A stretch of 64,000 nt of DNA. Source: Rhizobium sp. 16-449-1b. GTDB lineage: Bacteria > Pseudomonadota > Alphaproteobacteria > Rhizobiales > Rhizobiaceae. The DNA is taken from the NCBI RefSeq assembly GCF_017741935.1, contig NZ_JAGHMH010000024.1:124001-188000 (forward strand), read 5' to 3'. The notes under the pieces are model-generated. The model did no database searches. It saw nothing but the letters and a program-made list of their open reading frames with translations, and was not told where the DNA came from. The translations under genes were made by a program, and so were the position numbers. This document shows, in pieces, positions 1 to 8,694 of this stretch (position 1 is its first letter; every line of letters begins with the position of its first letter).

Positions 1-216
1 CGCTTCCTGCTGGAGGAGTTGCGACGCTCGCCGCGCACCGTCAACGAGCTCGCCGAAGGCCTTCCGATCAGTCGTCCGGCCGTCTCCCAGCACCTCAAGG
101 CCCTGCTCGATTGCGACCTCGTCTCGGTCACCGCCGATGGCACGAAACGCATCTACGCGGTCAACAATCGCGGCTTCGACAGGCTCAATCTCTGGCTGGA
201 TCAGTTCTGGGCATAA
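1..216 (+). CDS. ArsR-family HTH transcriptional regulator (3' part)
   Basis: The 5' end lies outside the window and the frame is open from base 1. The visible 71 residues contain a winged-helix DNA-binding core: the segment around VNELAEGLPISRPAVSQHLK is the typical helix-turn-helix of small ArsR repressors, followed by the wing (LVSVTADGTKRIYAVN). ArsR proteins are cytoplasmic dimeric repressors, often metal-sensing, but the sensing residues would mostly lie in the missing part. The end (LNLWLDQFWA) matches the usual position of the C-terminal dimerisation helix. A TTG at position 19 could start a shorter product but would remove part of the fold, so I treat the gene as truncated by the window edge. 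Family assignment is good; ligand and target unknown. Confidence 0.8.
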   Translation, partial: RFLLEELRRSPRTVNELAEGLPISRPAVSQHLKALLDCDLVSVTADGTKRIYAVNNRGFDRLNLWLDQFWA

Positions 217-372
217 TGCCATCCGGACATGAAAACGCGCCGGCTGCGACCTTTTCGGCAACCGACGCGCAGGAACATTCCAACGGACGCGACAGACTAC
301 TAAACAACTGGTTATATTGCGATATTCACCCTTTGAATCGCGTCGACCACGCCCTGTAACGTTCTATCCTGC

Positions 373-546
373 TTAGTGTACGGATGATTTGAGACGCTCA
401 ATCTCGTCTTTGATACGCAGCTTCCTGCGCTTGCACTCGGCAACCTCACGGTCGTCTCTGGAGGGGGATGCCATCAGTGAATGGAGCTCGTCTTCGAGAG
501 CGCCATGCTTCTTCTGGAGTGATTCAAGATGAGCTTGAACAGTCAT
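373..546 (-). CDS. DUF465 (YdcH-family) small coiled-coil protein
   Basis: A protein of 57 residues starting at the ATG ending at 546, preceded on the minus strand by GGAAGGAAGGG, a good ribosome binding site. A longer frame reaching 606 has no such site. The sequence is a short helical hairpin: QAHLESLQKKHGALEDEL, a loop with DDREVAECKRRK, then LRIKDEIERL. This is the layout of DUF465/YdcH, a family of unknown function common in proteobacteria. A second, divergent member lies at 776-979 on the other strand. No signal peptide or membrane segment. Function not known; likely cytoplasmic. Confidence 0.8.
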   Translation of the reverse strand: MTVQAHLESLQKKHGALEDELHSLMASPSRDDREVAECKRRKLRIKDEIERLKSSVH

Positions 547-775
547 ATGACCCTTCCTTCCTCTAGCCTTTCTCCAGCCAACACCGCCGGAGATCCAAGG
601 CGTCAACCCTCAAACTGTGACACATTTTTGAAGGCTTGTCGAAGGCGAAAACAAGGAGAGAGCGTGGCAAATTCATGATCGAGACTAACTAGCCGTTACC
701 GCTATTTGGTGATAGGAGCTTGCAAAAATTAGCGACAGGCCGGAGAAGGTCTGAAGACGATCATGGGGAATGCGT

Positions 776-979
776 ATGCCGGATCAGGAACAGGCGGAAG
801 TCAGGCTCATGGTGGCGCGCCTGCGCCAGGAGCATGAGGACTACGATGTCGCCATCAACGCCATGATCGCGACTGGCTGCGATGCGCTGCGCGTTCAGCG
901 CATGAAGAAAAAGAAGCTTGTTATCAAGGACAAGCTGTCGAAGCTCGAAGACCAGATCATCCCGGATATCATCGCCTGA
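776..979 (+). CDS. DUF465 (YdcH-family) small coiled-coil protein
   Basis: About 67 residues with the same helical-hairpin layout as the gene at 373-546: a first helix (EVRLMVARLRQEHEDYDVAI), a turn containing GCDALRVQRMKKKK, and a second helix (VIKDKLSKLEDQI). The conserved RxxR/KKxxL-IKD pattern supports DUF465. Two ATGs compete (770 and 776); GGGGAA at 764-769 is better spaced for 776, which I prefer. The gene ends 37 bases before purE on the same strand, so it may be cotranscribed with purEK, but no functional link is known. Function unknown. Confidence 0.8.
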   Translation: MPDQEQAEVRLMVARLRQEHEDYDVAINAMIATGCDALRVQRMKKKKLVIKDKLSKLEDQIIPDIIA

Positions 980-1016
980 AGCCCCGGTATCATCGCTTGA
1001 AGGAAGTGTCGTGACG

Positions 1017-1511
1017 ATGACAGACAGACCGACCGTTGCCATCATCATGGGAAGCCAGTCCGATTGGGAGACCATGAAGAACGCCGCCGATACGCTGGAG
1101 GCGCTCGAGATCCCCTATGACGCAAGGATCATATCGGCACATCGTACGCCCGATCGCATGGTCGAGTTCGCCAAGGGTGCGAAGTCGGAAGGCTTCAAGG
1201 TCATCATCGCCGGCGCCGGTGGCGCCGCCCATCTTCCCGGCATGACCGCCGCGATGACCCCGCTTCCTGTTTTCGGCGTTCCCGTGCAGTCGAAAACGAT
1301 GTCCGGCCAGGACAGCCTGCTGTCGATCGTACAGATGCCCGGCGGCATCCCGGTCGGAACACTGGCGATCGGCAAGGCCGGCGCCATCAACGCGGCACTT
1401 CTAGCCGCCGCGGTTCTGGCACTGTCAGACGAAGACCTTGCCGACCGGCTTGACGAATGGCGCGAGAGCCAAAGTGCGGCGATCGCCGAATACCCGATGG
1501 ACGACCTATGA
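1017..1511 (+). CDS. purE: N5-carboxyaminoimidazole ribonucleotide mutase, PurE class I
   Basis: Interconverts N5-CAIR and CAIR in de novo purine synthesis; cytoplasmic homo-octamer in known members. The 164 residues include the N-terminal IIMGSQSDW loop, the SAHRTP signature with the catalytic His at about residue 42, and GAGGAAHLPGM followed by PVFGVPV, all diagnostic of class I PurE. The ATG at 1017 fits the family length; a GTG at 1011 is also possible and lies closer to AGGAAG at 1001-1006. The stop overlaps the purK start (ATGA at 1508-1511), so the two enzymes, which act consecutively, are translationally coupled. Confidence 0.97.
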   Translation: MTDRPTVAIIMGSQSDWETMKNAADTLEALEIPYDARIISAHRTPDRMVEFAKGAKSEGFKVIIAGAGGAAHLPGMTAAMTPLPVFGVPVQSKTMSGQDSLLSIVQMPGGIPVGTLAIGKAGAINAALLAAAVLALSDEDLADRLDEWRESQSAAIAEYPMDDL

Positions 1512-2581
1512 GCATGACAACGATCGGCATCATCGGCGGCGGCCAGCTTGGCCGCATGCTGGCCATGGCTGCCGCCCGCCTGAACTTCCGCACCATCATT
1601 CTCGAGCCGCAGGCCGATTGCCCGGCAGCGCAGGTCGCCAATCGGCAGATCGTCGCCGCCTATGACGATCCCGCAGCACTCGAGGAACTGGCGACCGTCT
1701 GCGACGTCGTCACCTACGAATTCGAGAACGTCCCCGTCTCCGCAGCCGAAGCGCTGTCGCAGACCGTGCCGGTCTATCCGCCGCCGAAAGCGCTGGAAGC
1801 CGCCCAGGACCGTCTCGTCGAAAAGCGCTTCATCAATGATTGCGGCATTCCGACCGCGAAATTCCACGCTATCGACAGCCAGGCCGATCTCGAAGCCGCC
1901 CTTGCCGATTTCGGCGGCCAGGGTGTCTTGAAGACGCGCCGCCTCGGTTATGACGGCAAGGGACAGAAAGTCTTCCGTTCAGCCGCCGATAGCGCCGACG
2001 GCGCCTTCGCCGAGCTCGGCAGCGTGCCGCTGATCCTCGAGAGCTTCGTTGCTTTCGAGCGCGAGATCTCGGTCATCGCCGCCCGCGCCACCGATGGCAG
2101 CGTCGCCTGCTACGACCCGGCCGAAAACGTGCACCGCAACGGCATCCTGCACACATCGACCGTCCCGGCTTCAATCACCGACGCCACGGCCGCCGCCGCG
2201 CGCGAGGCCGCCGAGAAGATCCTGACGACGCTCGGCTATGTCGGCGTCATCGGCATCGAGTTCTTCGCGCTCGCCGACGGCAGCCTGATCGCCAACGAGA
2301 TGGCGCCGCGCGTGCACAATTCCGGCCACTGGACGGAAGCGGCCTGCGTGATCTCGCAGTTCGAGCAGCATATCCGCGCAGTCGCGGGCCTGCCGCTCGG
2401 CAACGCCGATCGCCACTCCGACTGCGTGATGCAGAACCTGATCGGCGACGATATCCTTGCTCTTCCGGACTGGCTGAAGCGGCGCGACACGCTGGTTCAC
2501 CTCTATGGAAAGACGGAATCGAGACCCGGCCGCAAGATGGGCCATGTGACCACACTTGCCAGCGCACGGGCGGGTAAATAA
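1508..2581 (+). CDS. purK: N5-carboxyaminoimidazole ribonucleotide synthase
   Basis: ATP-grasp enzyme that carboxylates AIR with bicarbonate to make N5-CAIR for PurE. The 357 residues start IGIIGGGQLGRML, the typical N-terminal dinucleotide-like loop. The central ATP-grasp domain carries KTRRLGYDGKGQ, and the metal-binding end shows ANEMAPRVHNSGHWT at about residues 262-276. I use the ATG at 1508 because it overlaps the purE stop and places the GGGQLG loop at the usual distance from the N terminus. Length is typical. The gene is followed by a separate promoter-like region for rpmJ. Confidence 0.97.
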   Translation: MSMTTIGIIGGGQLGRMLAMAAARLNFRTIILEPQADCPAAQVANRQIVAAYDDPAALEELATVCDVVTYEFENVPVSAAEALSQTVPVYPPPKALEAAQDRLVEKRFINDCGIPTAKFHAIDSQADLEAALADFGGQGVLKTRRLGYDGKGQKVFRSAADSADGAFAELGSVPLILESFVAFEREISVIAARATDGSVACYDPAENVHRNGILHTSTVPASITDATAAAAREAAEKILTTLGYVGVIGIEFFALADGSLIANEMAPRVHNSGHWTEAACVISQFEQHIRAVAGLPLGNADRHSDCVMQNLIGDDILALPDWLKRRDTLVHLYGKTESRPGRKMGHVTTLASARAGK

Positions 2582-2636
2582 GGGGTTTCCCCCTGACAAA
2601 ACCGGCCACTGCCACGGGAAAAACACCTTCACGTGG

Positions 2637-2664
2637 TTGACACAGACAAGAGGCCGGGTTATCT
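2637..2664 (+). promoter_or_regulatory. candidate sigma-70 type promoter upstream of rpmJ
   Basis: TTGACA at 2637-2642 and TTATCT at 2659-2664 are separated by 16 bases, about 95 bases upstream of the rpmJ start. The -35 is a perfect consensus box; the -10 is only partial. Its position after the purK stop fits independent transcription of rpmJ. Inferred from sequence only. Confidence 0.4.
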
Positions 2665-2758
2665 GCACGCCCAACCTGAAGAGCGCGCCCTGAGCGCGCT
2701 TTTGAATGTAATAGATACGGGCGAATGTGAATTCCCCCCAACATCGCGGATCAAAACA

Positions 2759-2884
2759 ATGAAGATCAAGAATTCGCTCAAGTCGCTCAAGGCTCGTCAC
2801 CGTGACAACCGCCTGGTTCGCCGCAAGGGCCGCATCTACATCATCAACAAGCTGAACCCACGCTTCAAGGCTCGTCAGGGCTGA
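2759..2884 (+). CDS. rpmJ: 50S ribosomal protein L36 (zinc-ligand-free type)
   Basis: Small 41-residue basic protein of the large ribosomal subunit. It starts [14 protein letters not shown] and contains [21 protein letters not shown], which matches the L36 family. It has no cysteine, so it belongs to the form lacking the zinc ribbon ligands, the usual form in alphaproteobacteria. The frame stays open upstream to 2633, but the family start is clearly the ATG at 2759. It stands alone, away from the main ribosomal protein operons, as is common for this form. Confidence 0.95.
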
Positions 2885-2991
2885 TTTGGCTGGCCGGATG
2901 GCTCGGCAGCGTTTGCGCGCCTCAGCTTGTCCGGAAGGATCCTTTTGTGATCCCGTTAAAGTGTTTTGATCTTTCGCGTTGGCGGGCTATT

Positions 2992-3624
2992 ATGCCCGCC
3001 ATGCGTTTTTTGGCTATGACCTGCGCGGCACTGCCGCTCTCCCTCGCCCTGCTCTCAGTTGCCTTGCCTGCCCACGCGCAGGAACCCGCACCCGCGCGGG
3101 ACAAGGAAAAGATCGTCGAGCAGCAGGCCGCGAACCTTTCGCCCAAAGAACATCTCGATCAGCTTTTCGCAGCATTGAAGCGCGAGCGCGACGCCGACAA
3201 GGCGGATAACATCGCCAACGAGATCCGCGCCGAATGGAACGATTCGGGCAGCGCCACCGTCAACCTGCTGATGAAATGGGCCGACAAGGCGATCGAGGAA
3301 AAGCGCAACAGCGCCGCACTCGATTTCCTCGACCAGGCGATTGCGCTGAAGCCCGGCTATTCCGAAAGCTGGAATCGCCGCGCCACGCTGAACTACACCA
3401 ACGGCGCCATGCGCAAGTCGATGTCCGATATCGAACATGTGCTGGATATCGAACCGCGCCATTTCGGCGCTCTCGCCGGCATGGCCTCCATTCTTGGTGA
3501 CAGCGGCAACGACCAACTGGCGCTGAAGGCATGGGAGCGCTTCCTCGAAATCTATCCCGCCAACCGCAATGCCCAGGAACAGCTGAACACGCTCTCCGAA
3601 AAGCTAGCCGGCAGCCGCACCTGA
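2992..3624 (+). CDS. exported tetratricopeptide-repeat protein
   Basis: About 210 residues. A signal peptide (FLAMTCAALPLSLALLSVAL, cleavage near AHA-Q) is followed by a charged linker and then at least three helical repeats of the TPR type, for example SAALDFLDQAIALKPGYSESW, MSDIEHVLDIEPRHFGAL and LALKAWERFLEIYPAN. The ATGs at 2992 and 3001 are both plausible; the GTG at 2947 would put charged residues ahead of the signal sequence and is less likely. TPR proteins mediate protein contacts; a periplasmic role is inferred from the signal peptide. No partner can be deduced from its neighbours. Confidence 0.8.
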   Translation: MPAMRFLAMTCAALPLSLALLSVALPAHAQEPAPARDKEKIVEQQAANLSPKEHLDQLFAALKRERDADKADNIANEIRAEWNDSGSATVNLLMKWADKAIEEKRNSAALDFLDQAIALKPGYSESWNRRATLNYTNGAMRKSMSDIEHVLDIEPRHFGALAGMASILGDSGNDQLALKAWERFLEIYPANRNAQEQLNTLSEKLAGSRT

Positions 3625-3730
3625 CACACCACCGTCTCGCGACCTCTCCCTCTTGCGCGGTCCCTCTTGAAGGTGAACCGCGCGAGCCAATCTAACGTAT
3701 GGTCCGTTAGTCCCTGCCGCAGGTCGCACC

Positions 3731-4813
3731 ATGCTTACCCTCGTCTCCGCCCTCCTCGCCCCTCTAGCCGCCGCAATCGGCTACTCCTCCTATAAGGCCC
3801 GCCAGTTCGAGCAGGCCTATCCGAACATTGGCGAGCTGACCGACATCGGCGGCTACCGCATGAACGCCGTCCATATCGAGCGCCCCGAAACCGCCGACCT
3901 GCCGGCGCTGGTCTTCATCCATGGCGCCAGCGGCAACCTGCTCGACCAGATCGGCGCCTTTCTGGAACCCTTGCGTGGCCGCGCCGAAATGCTCTTCGTC
4001 GACCGCCCCGGCCACGGCTATTCCGAACGCGGCGGACCGGATAACGCCCTCCCCTCAGGCCAGGCGGACGCCATCGCCGCGCTGATGGAAAAGCGCGGCA
4101 TCGACAAGGCGATCATTGTCGGCCATTCCTTCGGCGGCGCCATCGCCGCCGCCTTCGGCGTCCGTCATCCGGAAAAGACGGCCGGCCTGCTCTTCCTGGC
4201 GCCCGCAACGCACCCATGGCCCGGCGGCATCGACTGGTACTATCACGTCTCGACAGCTCCGGTGATCGGCTGGCTGTTCAACCACGCGCTGGTGGTACCG
4301 CTCGGCCTGCGGCGCCTGGAACGCGGCACGCTCAACGTCTTCCGCCCCAATCCGCGGCCGGACGATTACATCCTGAAAACCGGTCCATCGCTGGTGCTGC
4401 GCCCAGCCACCTTCCACAACAACGCCGCCGACTTCGTGCGCCTGCTCGATTATTTCAAGACACAGTCGCATCTCTATATCAAGATCTCGGCACCCACGGT
4501 CATCATCACCGGCGATAGCGACGACATCGTCTGGGAGCACCTGCACTCGCAGGGCCTCGCCCGCGACATCGCCGGCTCCGAACTGGTCAAGATCAAGGGC
4601 GTCGGCCACAAGCCCGACTACCTCGCCACCGACGTCGCCATCGCGGCAATGGAGAAGATCTCAGGCCGCGGCCGCGACCTGCAGGCCGCCGCACGGATCG
4701 CCGAGGCAAGGCTTGCCGCGACGGCACCCCCAGCGCCGGAAGCCAGAATGCCGGCCACTCCGCAGCCGGCGCCGAAGCCGGTCGCCACCCCCGATCTGCA
4801 AGGCAGCACTTAG
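3731..4813 (+). CDS. membrane-anchored alpha/beta-hydrolase
   Basis: A 360-residue alpha/beta-hydrolase fold protein. A hydrophobic N terminus (about residues 1-20) likely anchors it in the membrane. The oxyanion-hole HGASG motif is at residues 64-68, the nucleophile elbow GHSFGG with Ser133 follows, then an acidic residue in ITGDSDD (about 250-255), and the catalytic His in GVGHKPD at about 283, so the triad is complete. The last 60 residues are rich in Ala and Pro and look unstructured. Substrate cannot be predicted: members include esterases, lactonases and haloperoxidase-like enzymes. It stands alone, upstream of ggt. Confidence 0.85.
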   Translation: MLTLVSALLAPLAAAIGYSSYKARQFEQAYPNIGELTDIGGYRMNAVHIERPETADLPALVFIHGASGNLLDQIGAFLEPLRGRAEMLFVDRPGHGYSERGGPDNALPSGQADAIAALMEKRGIDKAIIVGHSFGGAIAAAFGVRHPEKTAGLLFLAPATHPWPGGIDWYYHVSTAPVIGWLFNHALVVPLGLRRLERGTLNVFRPNPRPDDYILKTGPSLVLRPATFHNNAADFVRLLDYFKTQSHLYIKISAPTVIITGDSDDIVWEHLHSQGLARDIAGSELVKIKGVGHKPDYLATDVAIAAMEKISGRGRDLQAAARIAEARLAATAPPAPEARMPATPQPAPKPVATPDLQGST

Positions 4814-4885
4814 CGCCCGCCGCGCATTGCCTGCCACGCCTACAACCCCATATGTTCCCCATGTCAGTCCAACGAGGGGACCATC

Positions 4886-6631
4886 ATGGACCGTCTTCAC
4901 ACGAAATCGGCAGCCTTCATCGCTGCCCTGTCGCTGACGCTGGCGCCAATCGCGCCGGCGCTTGCCGCCTCGCCCGCGCCGGTCGAGGCCGAGCATGGCA
5001 TGGTCGTCACTGCCCAGCATCTGGCGACCGATGTCGGCGTCGACGTGCTGAAGAGCGGCGGCAATGCCGTGGATGCGGCGGTTGCCGTCGGCTATGCGCT
5101 GGCCGTGGTCTATCCGACCGCCGGCAATATCGGCGGCGGCGGCTTCATGACCATCCGCATGAAGGACGGCAAGACCAGCTTCCTCGATTTCCGCGAACGC
5201 GCGCCGCTCGCCGCCACCAAGACCATGTATCTTGACGCCAAAGGCGACATCGTGCCCCGCGCCAGCCTCGACGGCTATCTGGCCGTCGGCGTGCCGGGCT
5301 CCGTCATGGGCTTCGAGACCGCCCGCGAGAAATACGGCACCAAGTCGCGCCAGGATCTCCTTGCCCCCGCCATCCGCTACGCCAGAGATGGCTTCACGCT
5401 CGAACAGGGCGACGTCGCCTCGATCGAGAACAGCGCCAAGCGGCTGGCCAAGGACGAGGCGGCCGCCAAGATCTTCCTCAAGCCCGACGGCAAGCTCTTC
5501 ACGTCAGGCGAGAAGCTGGTGCAGCCGGAACTGGCTACCGTACTTTCGAACATATCCGACAAGGGCACCGACGCCTTCTACAAGGGCATGCCGGCGGACG
5601 CGATCGTCAAGGCCAGCCAGGCCAAGGGCGGCATTTTGGCCAAGGAGGATTTCGAGCAATATCAGGTGCGCGAGCTGAAGCCGGTGGAATGCAGCTATCG
5701 CGGCTATGACATCATTTCCTCGCCTCCGCCCTCCTCCGGCGGCGTCATCATCTGCGAGATCCTGAACATCCTGGAAGGCTATCCGCTCTCCTTCCTCGGC
5801 TACGGCTCGGCCGAGACCGTGCACCTCATGACCGAGGCCATGCGCTACGCCTATGTCGACCGCAACGCCGCCCTCGGCGACCCGGATTTCGTCGACAACC
5901 CGGTCACGACCCTTCTCGACAAGAGCTATGCCAAGGCTATCCGCGCCAAGATCGACATCAACAAATCGGGCACATCGGCCGACCTGAAGCCGCTTGGCGC
6001 CAAGGAAAGCACCGAGACCACGCATTATTCGATCATCGACGACGAGGGCAACGCGGTCGCCGTCACCTACACGCTAAATGGTAATTTCGGCGCCGGCGTC
6101 GTGGCGCCGGGCACCGGCATATTGCTGAACAACGAGATGGACGACTTCACCTCCAAGCCCGGTGTCCCCAATCTCTATGGCCTCGTCCAGGGCGAAGCCA
6201 ACGCCATCGCGCCGAAGAAGACCCCGCTCTCCTCGATGAGCCCCACAATCGTGACCAAGGACGGCAAGCCCTTCATGGTGATCGGTAGCCCCGGCGGCTC
6301 GCGCATCATCACCATCACGCTGGAAGCAATTTTGAATGTCGTCGATTTCGGCATGGACATCAGCCAGGCCGTCAACGCCCCGCGCATCCATCACCAGTGG
6401 CAGCCCGACAAGATCTATTTCGAGCCCTACGCGCTGTCGCCCGACACGATCCGCGCGCTGATCGCGATGGGCCACACCATGGACGACGGCAGCGGCACGC
6501 CCGTCTGGGGCCAGGCCGCCGGCATCCTCGTCGGCGGCAAGAGCCTGAAGGATATCGAAAAAGGCGGCGGCGCCCGCTACAACGGCGCCATGGACAGCCG
6601 CTCGGCCGAGGGCTCGGCCGGCGGCTATTAG
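4886..6631 (+). CDS. ggt: gamma-glutamyltransferase (periplasmic)
   Basis: Cleaves gamma-glutamyl bonds such as in glutathione and transfers the glutamyl group. The 581 residues begin with a signal peptide (cut near ALAA-SPAP). The N-terminal half has GGNAVDAAVA and GNIGGGGFM, family hallmarks. The self-processing site is KESTE-TTHYS: Thr378 would become the N-terminal nucleophile of the small subunit, matching the known enzyme from E. coli. GSPGGSRII, PLSSMSPTIV and NAPRIHHQW are also conserved. An ACGAGGGG stretch precedes the ATG. Length is usual. No operon partner on this strand. Confidence 0.96.
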   Translation: MDRLHTKSAAFIAALSLTLAPIAPALAASPAPVEAEHGMVVTAQHLATDVGVDVLKSGGNAVDAAVAVGYALAVVYPTAGNIGGGGFMTIRMKDGKTSFLDFRERAPLAATKTMYLDAKGDIVPRASLDGYLAVGVPGSVMGFETAREKYGTKSRQDLLAPAIRYARDGFTLEQGDVASIENSAKRLAKDEAAAKIFLKPDGKLFTSGEKLVQPELATVLSNISDKGTDAFYKGMPADAIVKASQAKGGILAKEDFEQYQVRELKPVECSYRGYDIISSPPPSSGGVIICEILNILEGYPLSFLGYGSAETVHLMTEAMRYAYVDRNAALGDPDFVDNPVTTLLDKSYAKAIRAKIDINKSGTSADLKPLGAKESTETTHYSIIDDEGNAVAVTYTLNGNFGAGVVAPGTGILLNNEMDDFTSKPGVPNLYGLVQGEANAIAPKKTPLSSMSPTIVTKDGKPFMVIGSPGGSRIITITLEAILNVVDFGMDISQAVNAPRIHHQWQPDKIYFEPYALSPDTIRALIAMGHTMDDGSGTPVWGQAAGILVGGKSLKDIEKGGGARYNGAMDSRSAEGSAGGY

Positions 6632-6642
6632 GAGCACGCCCG

Positions 6643-7350
6643 TCAACGGATCGTCGTATGGGCGTACTCGGCCTTGATCGTCACCACGGGCTTGGCGCCC
6701 ACCACGCTCGGCCGCGGGCTGTCGATCAGCGACGCCTTGGCGGTGACGGTGTAATCGACGGGCACGTCCTTGCCGAAATCGAGATAGCTGTCCACCGAAT
6801 GCGCCTTCACGTCGATCGTCTCGTCGGCGTTGAGCTTGTCGTAAGTCAGATGCGCCCTGAGCGCGGCACTATCGATGGCGACGTTCGAGGCATGCCCCTG
6901 CAGCGTCACGTCGGCCGCCTTGCTCAAGAGGCCGAGCTTGGCAAACTCGCCCTCGAACCGCGCCATGACGGCCTGCTGGTTGACCTCGATCGACCCGCCC
7001 GGCGGGATGTTGGCGACGACCTCAGGCGAGCAATCGGAGAGATCGAACCACTTCGTCGAGGCGACCGCAATCGACAGCGTCGTCCCATCGACCGTCATCC
7101 GGCTCTGGTCCTCGCATCCGCTGAAGAACCAGCTGGAATACCAGCGGCCGAACCAGCCGTCGCGCCGCCCGCGCGTCTCGGCCCGATAGGGCGCGTCTGA
7201 ATTGGCGCTGATCCGGATCGAGCTGGCGTCGCCGGTTATCACGATCGAGCGGATCGCCGAGACGTCGATCGTCTCTCCCGTCCGCCAGCCATCGGCATAG
7301 CTTGAAACCAGCGTGAACAAGAGAAGCGGTATGGTTATGATGATCATCAT
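6643..7350 (-). CDS. exported protein of unknown function, divergent from AraC-type gene
   Basis: A 235-residue protein with an N-terminal signal peptide (MMIIITIPLLLFTLVSSYA) followed by a beta-rich, periplasmic-looking domain (repeated patterns such as IRSIVITGDASSIRISA and ADVTLQGHASNVAID). The pattern recalls the head-GIN/DUF2807-like repeat of short strands, but I cannot assign a family with certainty. Two cysteines (in SGCEDQ and LSDCSPE) may form a disulfide. Start chosen at 7350 because AAGGAGACTGCC precedes the tandem ATG; the longer frame to 7506 runs across the divergent promoter. Shares its upstream region with the AraC-type gene at 7509. Confidence 0.7.
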   Translation of the reverse strand: MMIIITIPLLLFTLVSSYADGWRTGETIDVSAIRSIVITGDASSIRISANSDAPYRAETRGRRDGWFGRWYSSWFFSGCEDQSRMTVDGTTLSIAVASTKWFDLSDCSPEVVANIPPGGSIEVNQQAVMARFEGEFAKLGLLSKAADVTLQGHASNVAIDSAALRAHLTYDKLNADETIDVKAHSVDSYLDFGKDVPVDYTVTAKASLIDSPRPSVVGAKPVVTIKAEYAHTTIR

Positions 7351-7421
7351 GGCAGTCTCCTTGCGTGACACCGCTCCCATCGAGCGGCGGACCCAAGGTC
7401 GCTGAGACCACAGGAAATCGA

Positions 7422-7465
7422 GACCTCGATCGCGATCCGGGTCGCCCGCGATTGCGATCGAGGTC
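7422..7465. promoter_or_regulatory. inverted repeat in the divergent promoter (candidate operator)
   Basis: Arms GACCTCGATCGCGATC (7422-7437) and GATTGCGATCGAGGTC (7450-7465) match as a 16-bp inverted repeat with one mismatch and a 12-base spacer. It lies between the divergent starts at 7350 and 7509, where an operator for the adjacent AraC-type regulator would be expected. Role is inferred. Confidence 0.5.
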
Positions 7466-7508
7466 ATTGTCGTGCTCATATCGCTCTTCTGTTGCTGGAT
7501 CCGCACCC

Positions 7509-8624
7509 ATGATCTTCGTGCCGCTGCCCTTCGTCGTCACACTGCTGCTCGCGATCCTGCTTGTCCGGATGGTCAGGCAAAGCGATGGCCTGGCGCCCGA
7601 GCGGCGGCCCTTCCTGATCCTGATCGGGCTCTACGCGCTGCAATCGGTGCTGCTCGGCCTGCGCTGGGGCTATGACATCATCGCCCTGATGCCCGGCCAG
7701 GCGGTGCTCGCCGCCCTGATCGCCGCCTTCGCCTGGATCAGCTTCGGCAACCTCGCCCGCGACAACACCCTCTCCTGGCTGCGCCTTGCGCCGCATCTCC
7801 TGCCTGCCGCGATCGTCCTCGCGCTGATGATCTTCTGGCGCGGCCCCGTCGGCATTTTCATCACTGCCACCTTCACGGCCTATGGCGCGGCCCTCATCTG
7901 GCTCGCCCGCCACGGCCCCGATGGCCTCGTCTCCTCGCGGCTCGACGGCGCACTCCTCTCCTACCGCTCGCTGCTGATTACCGCCGCGGCACTGCTTGCC
8001 TCTGCCACCGCCGATATCGTCATCAGCTTCGATTTCTATAGAACCGGCGGCGCCCATGCCGGCGCCGTGGTCGCGATCGGCAATGTCATCTCGCTGTTGG
8101 CACTCGGCACCGCCGCCGCCATCGCCAGCAGCAGCCAGACCACCGAACCCGCGCCTTCGCCGCAGCCACAACCACAGTCACCGGCACCCTCGCCGGCATC
8201 CGGCCCGACGGAGGAAGACGGCGCCATCGCCCGGTCGCTCGACGAGCTCATGCAATCACGCGAACTCTACCGCGACCCCGAGCTCAATCTCGGCCGCATC
8301 GCCCGCCGGATGAACCTGCCCGCGCGGCGCGTATCGATCGCGGTCAACCGAGTACACGGCGCAAGCGTCTCCCAATATGTCAACGACTTCCGCATCCGCG
8401 CCGCCTGCCGGATGCTGGAAACGACCGACGAGCCCGTGACCCGGCTGATGTTCGACTGCGGCTTCATCAGCAAGTCGAATTTCAACCGCGAATTCCTGCG
8501 CGTCACCGCCACGAACCCCACCGAATACCGTAGGCGCCACCAGACCCGGCCAGTCAGCCCAAAGCCCGCGCCGGAACCGGAATTCCTGCCCGCGCCGCAA
8601 AAAACGCTTTTCATGTCACCGTGA
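7509..8624 (+). CDS. AraC-family regulator with N-terminal membrane domain
   Basis: A 371-residue protein. Residues 1 to about 215 contain several hydrophobic segments (such as FVVTLLLAILLVRM, HLLPAAIVLALMIFW, IFITATFTAYGAALIWLA, LLITAAALLASATADIVI, GAVVAIGNVISLLALGTAAA), probably six or seven membrane helices. A Pro/Gln-rich linker (about 218-235) follows, then a C-terminal AraC DNA-binding domain (about 243-340) with LGRIARRMNLPARRVSIAVN and CGFISKSNFNREFLRVTATNPTEYR. The regulator therefore probably senses a membrane or periplasmic signal and binds DNA from the membrane. Start at the ATG 7509; the longer frame crosses the inverted repeat. The likely target is the divergent exported protein; inference only. 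Confidence 0.85.
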   Translation: MIFVPLPFVVTLLLAILLVRMVRQSDGLAPERRPFLILIGLYALQSVLLGLRWGYDIIALMPGQAVLAALIAAFAWISFGNLARDNTLSWLRLAPHLLPAAIVLALMIFWRGPVGIFITATFTAYGAALIWLARHGPDGLVSSRLDGALLSYRSLLITAAALLASATADIVISFDFYRTGGAHAGAVVAIGNVISLLALGTAAAIASSSQTTEPAPSPQPQPQSPAPSPASGPTEEDGAIARSLDELMQSRELYRDPELNLGRIARRMNLPARRVSIAVNRVHGASVSQYVNDFRIRAACRMLETTDEPVTRLMFDCGFISKSNFNREFLRVTATNPTEYRRRHQTRPVSPKPAPEPEFLPAPQKTLFMSP

Positions 8625-8694
8625 CAAAGCAGCCGTTCACAACGTGAAAGCGCCGTCCTATGCATGACGACATCATCATCCGAAAGAGCTTTCC

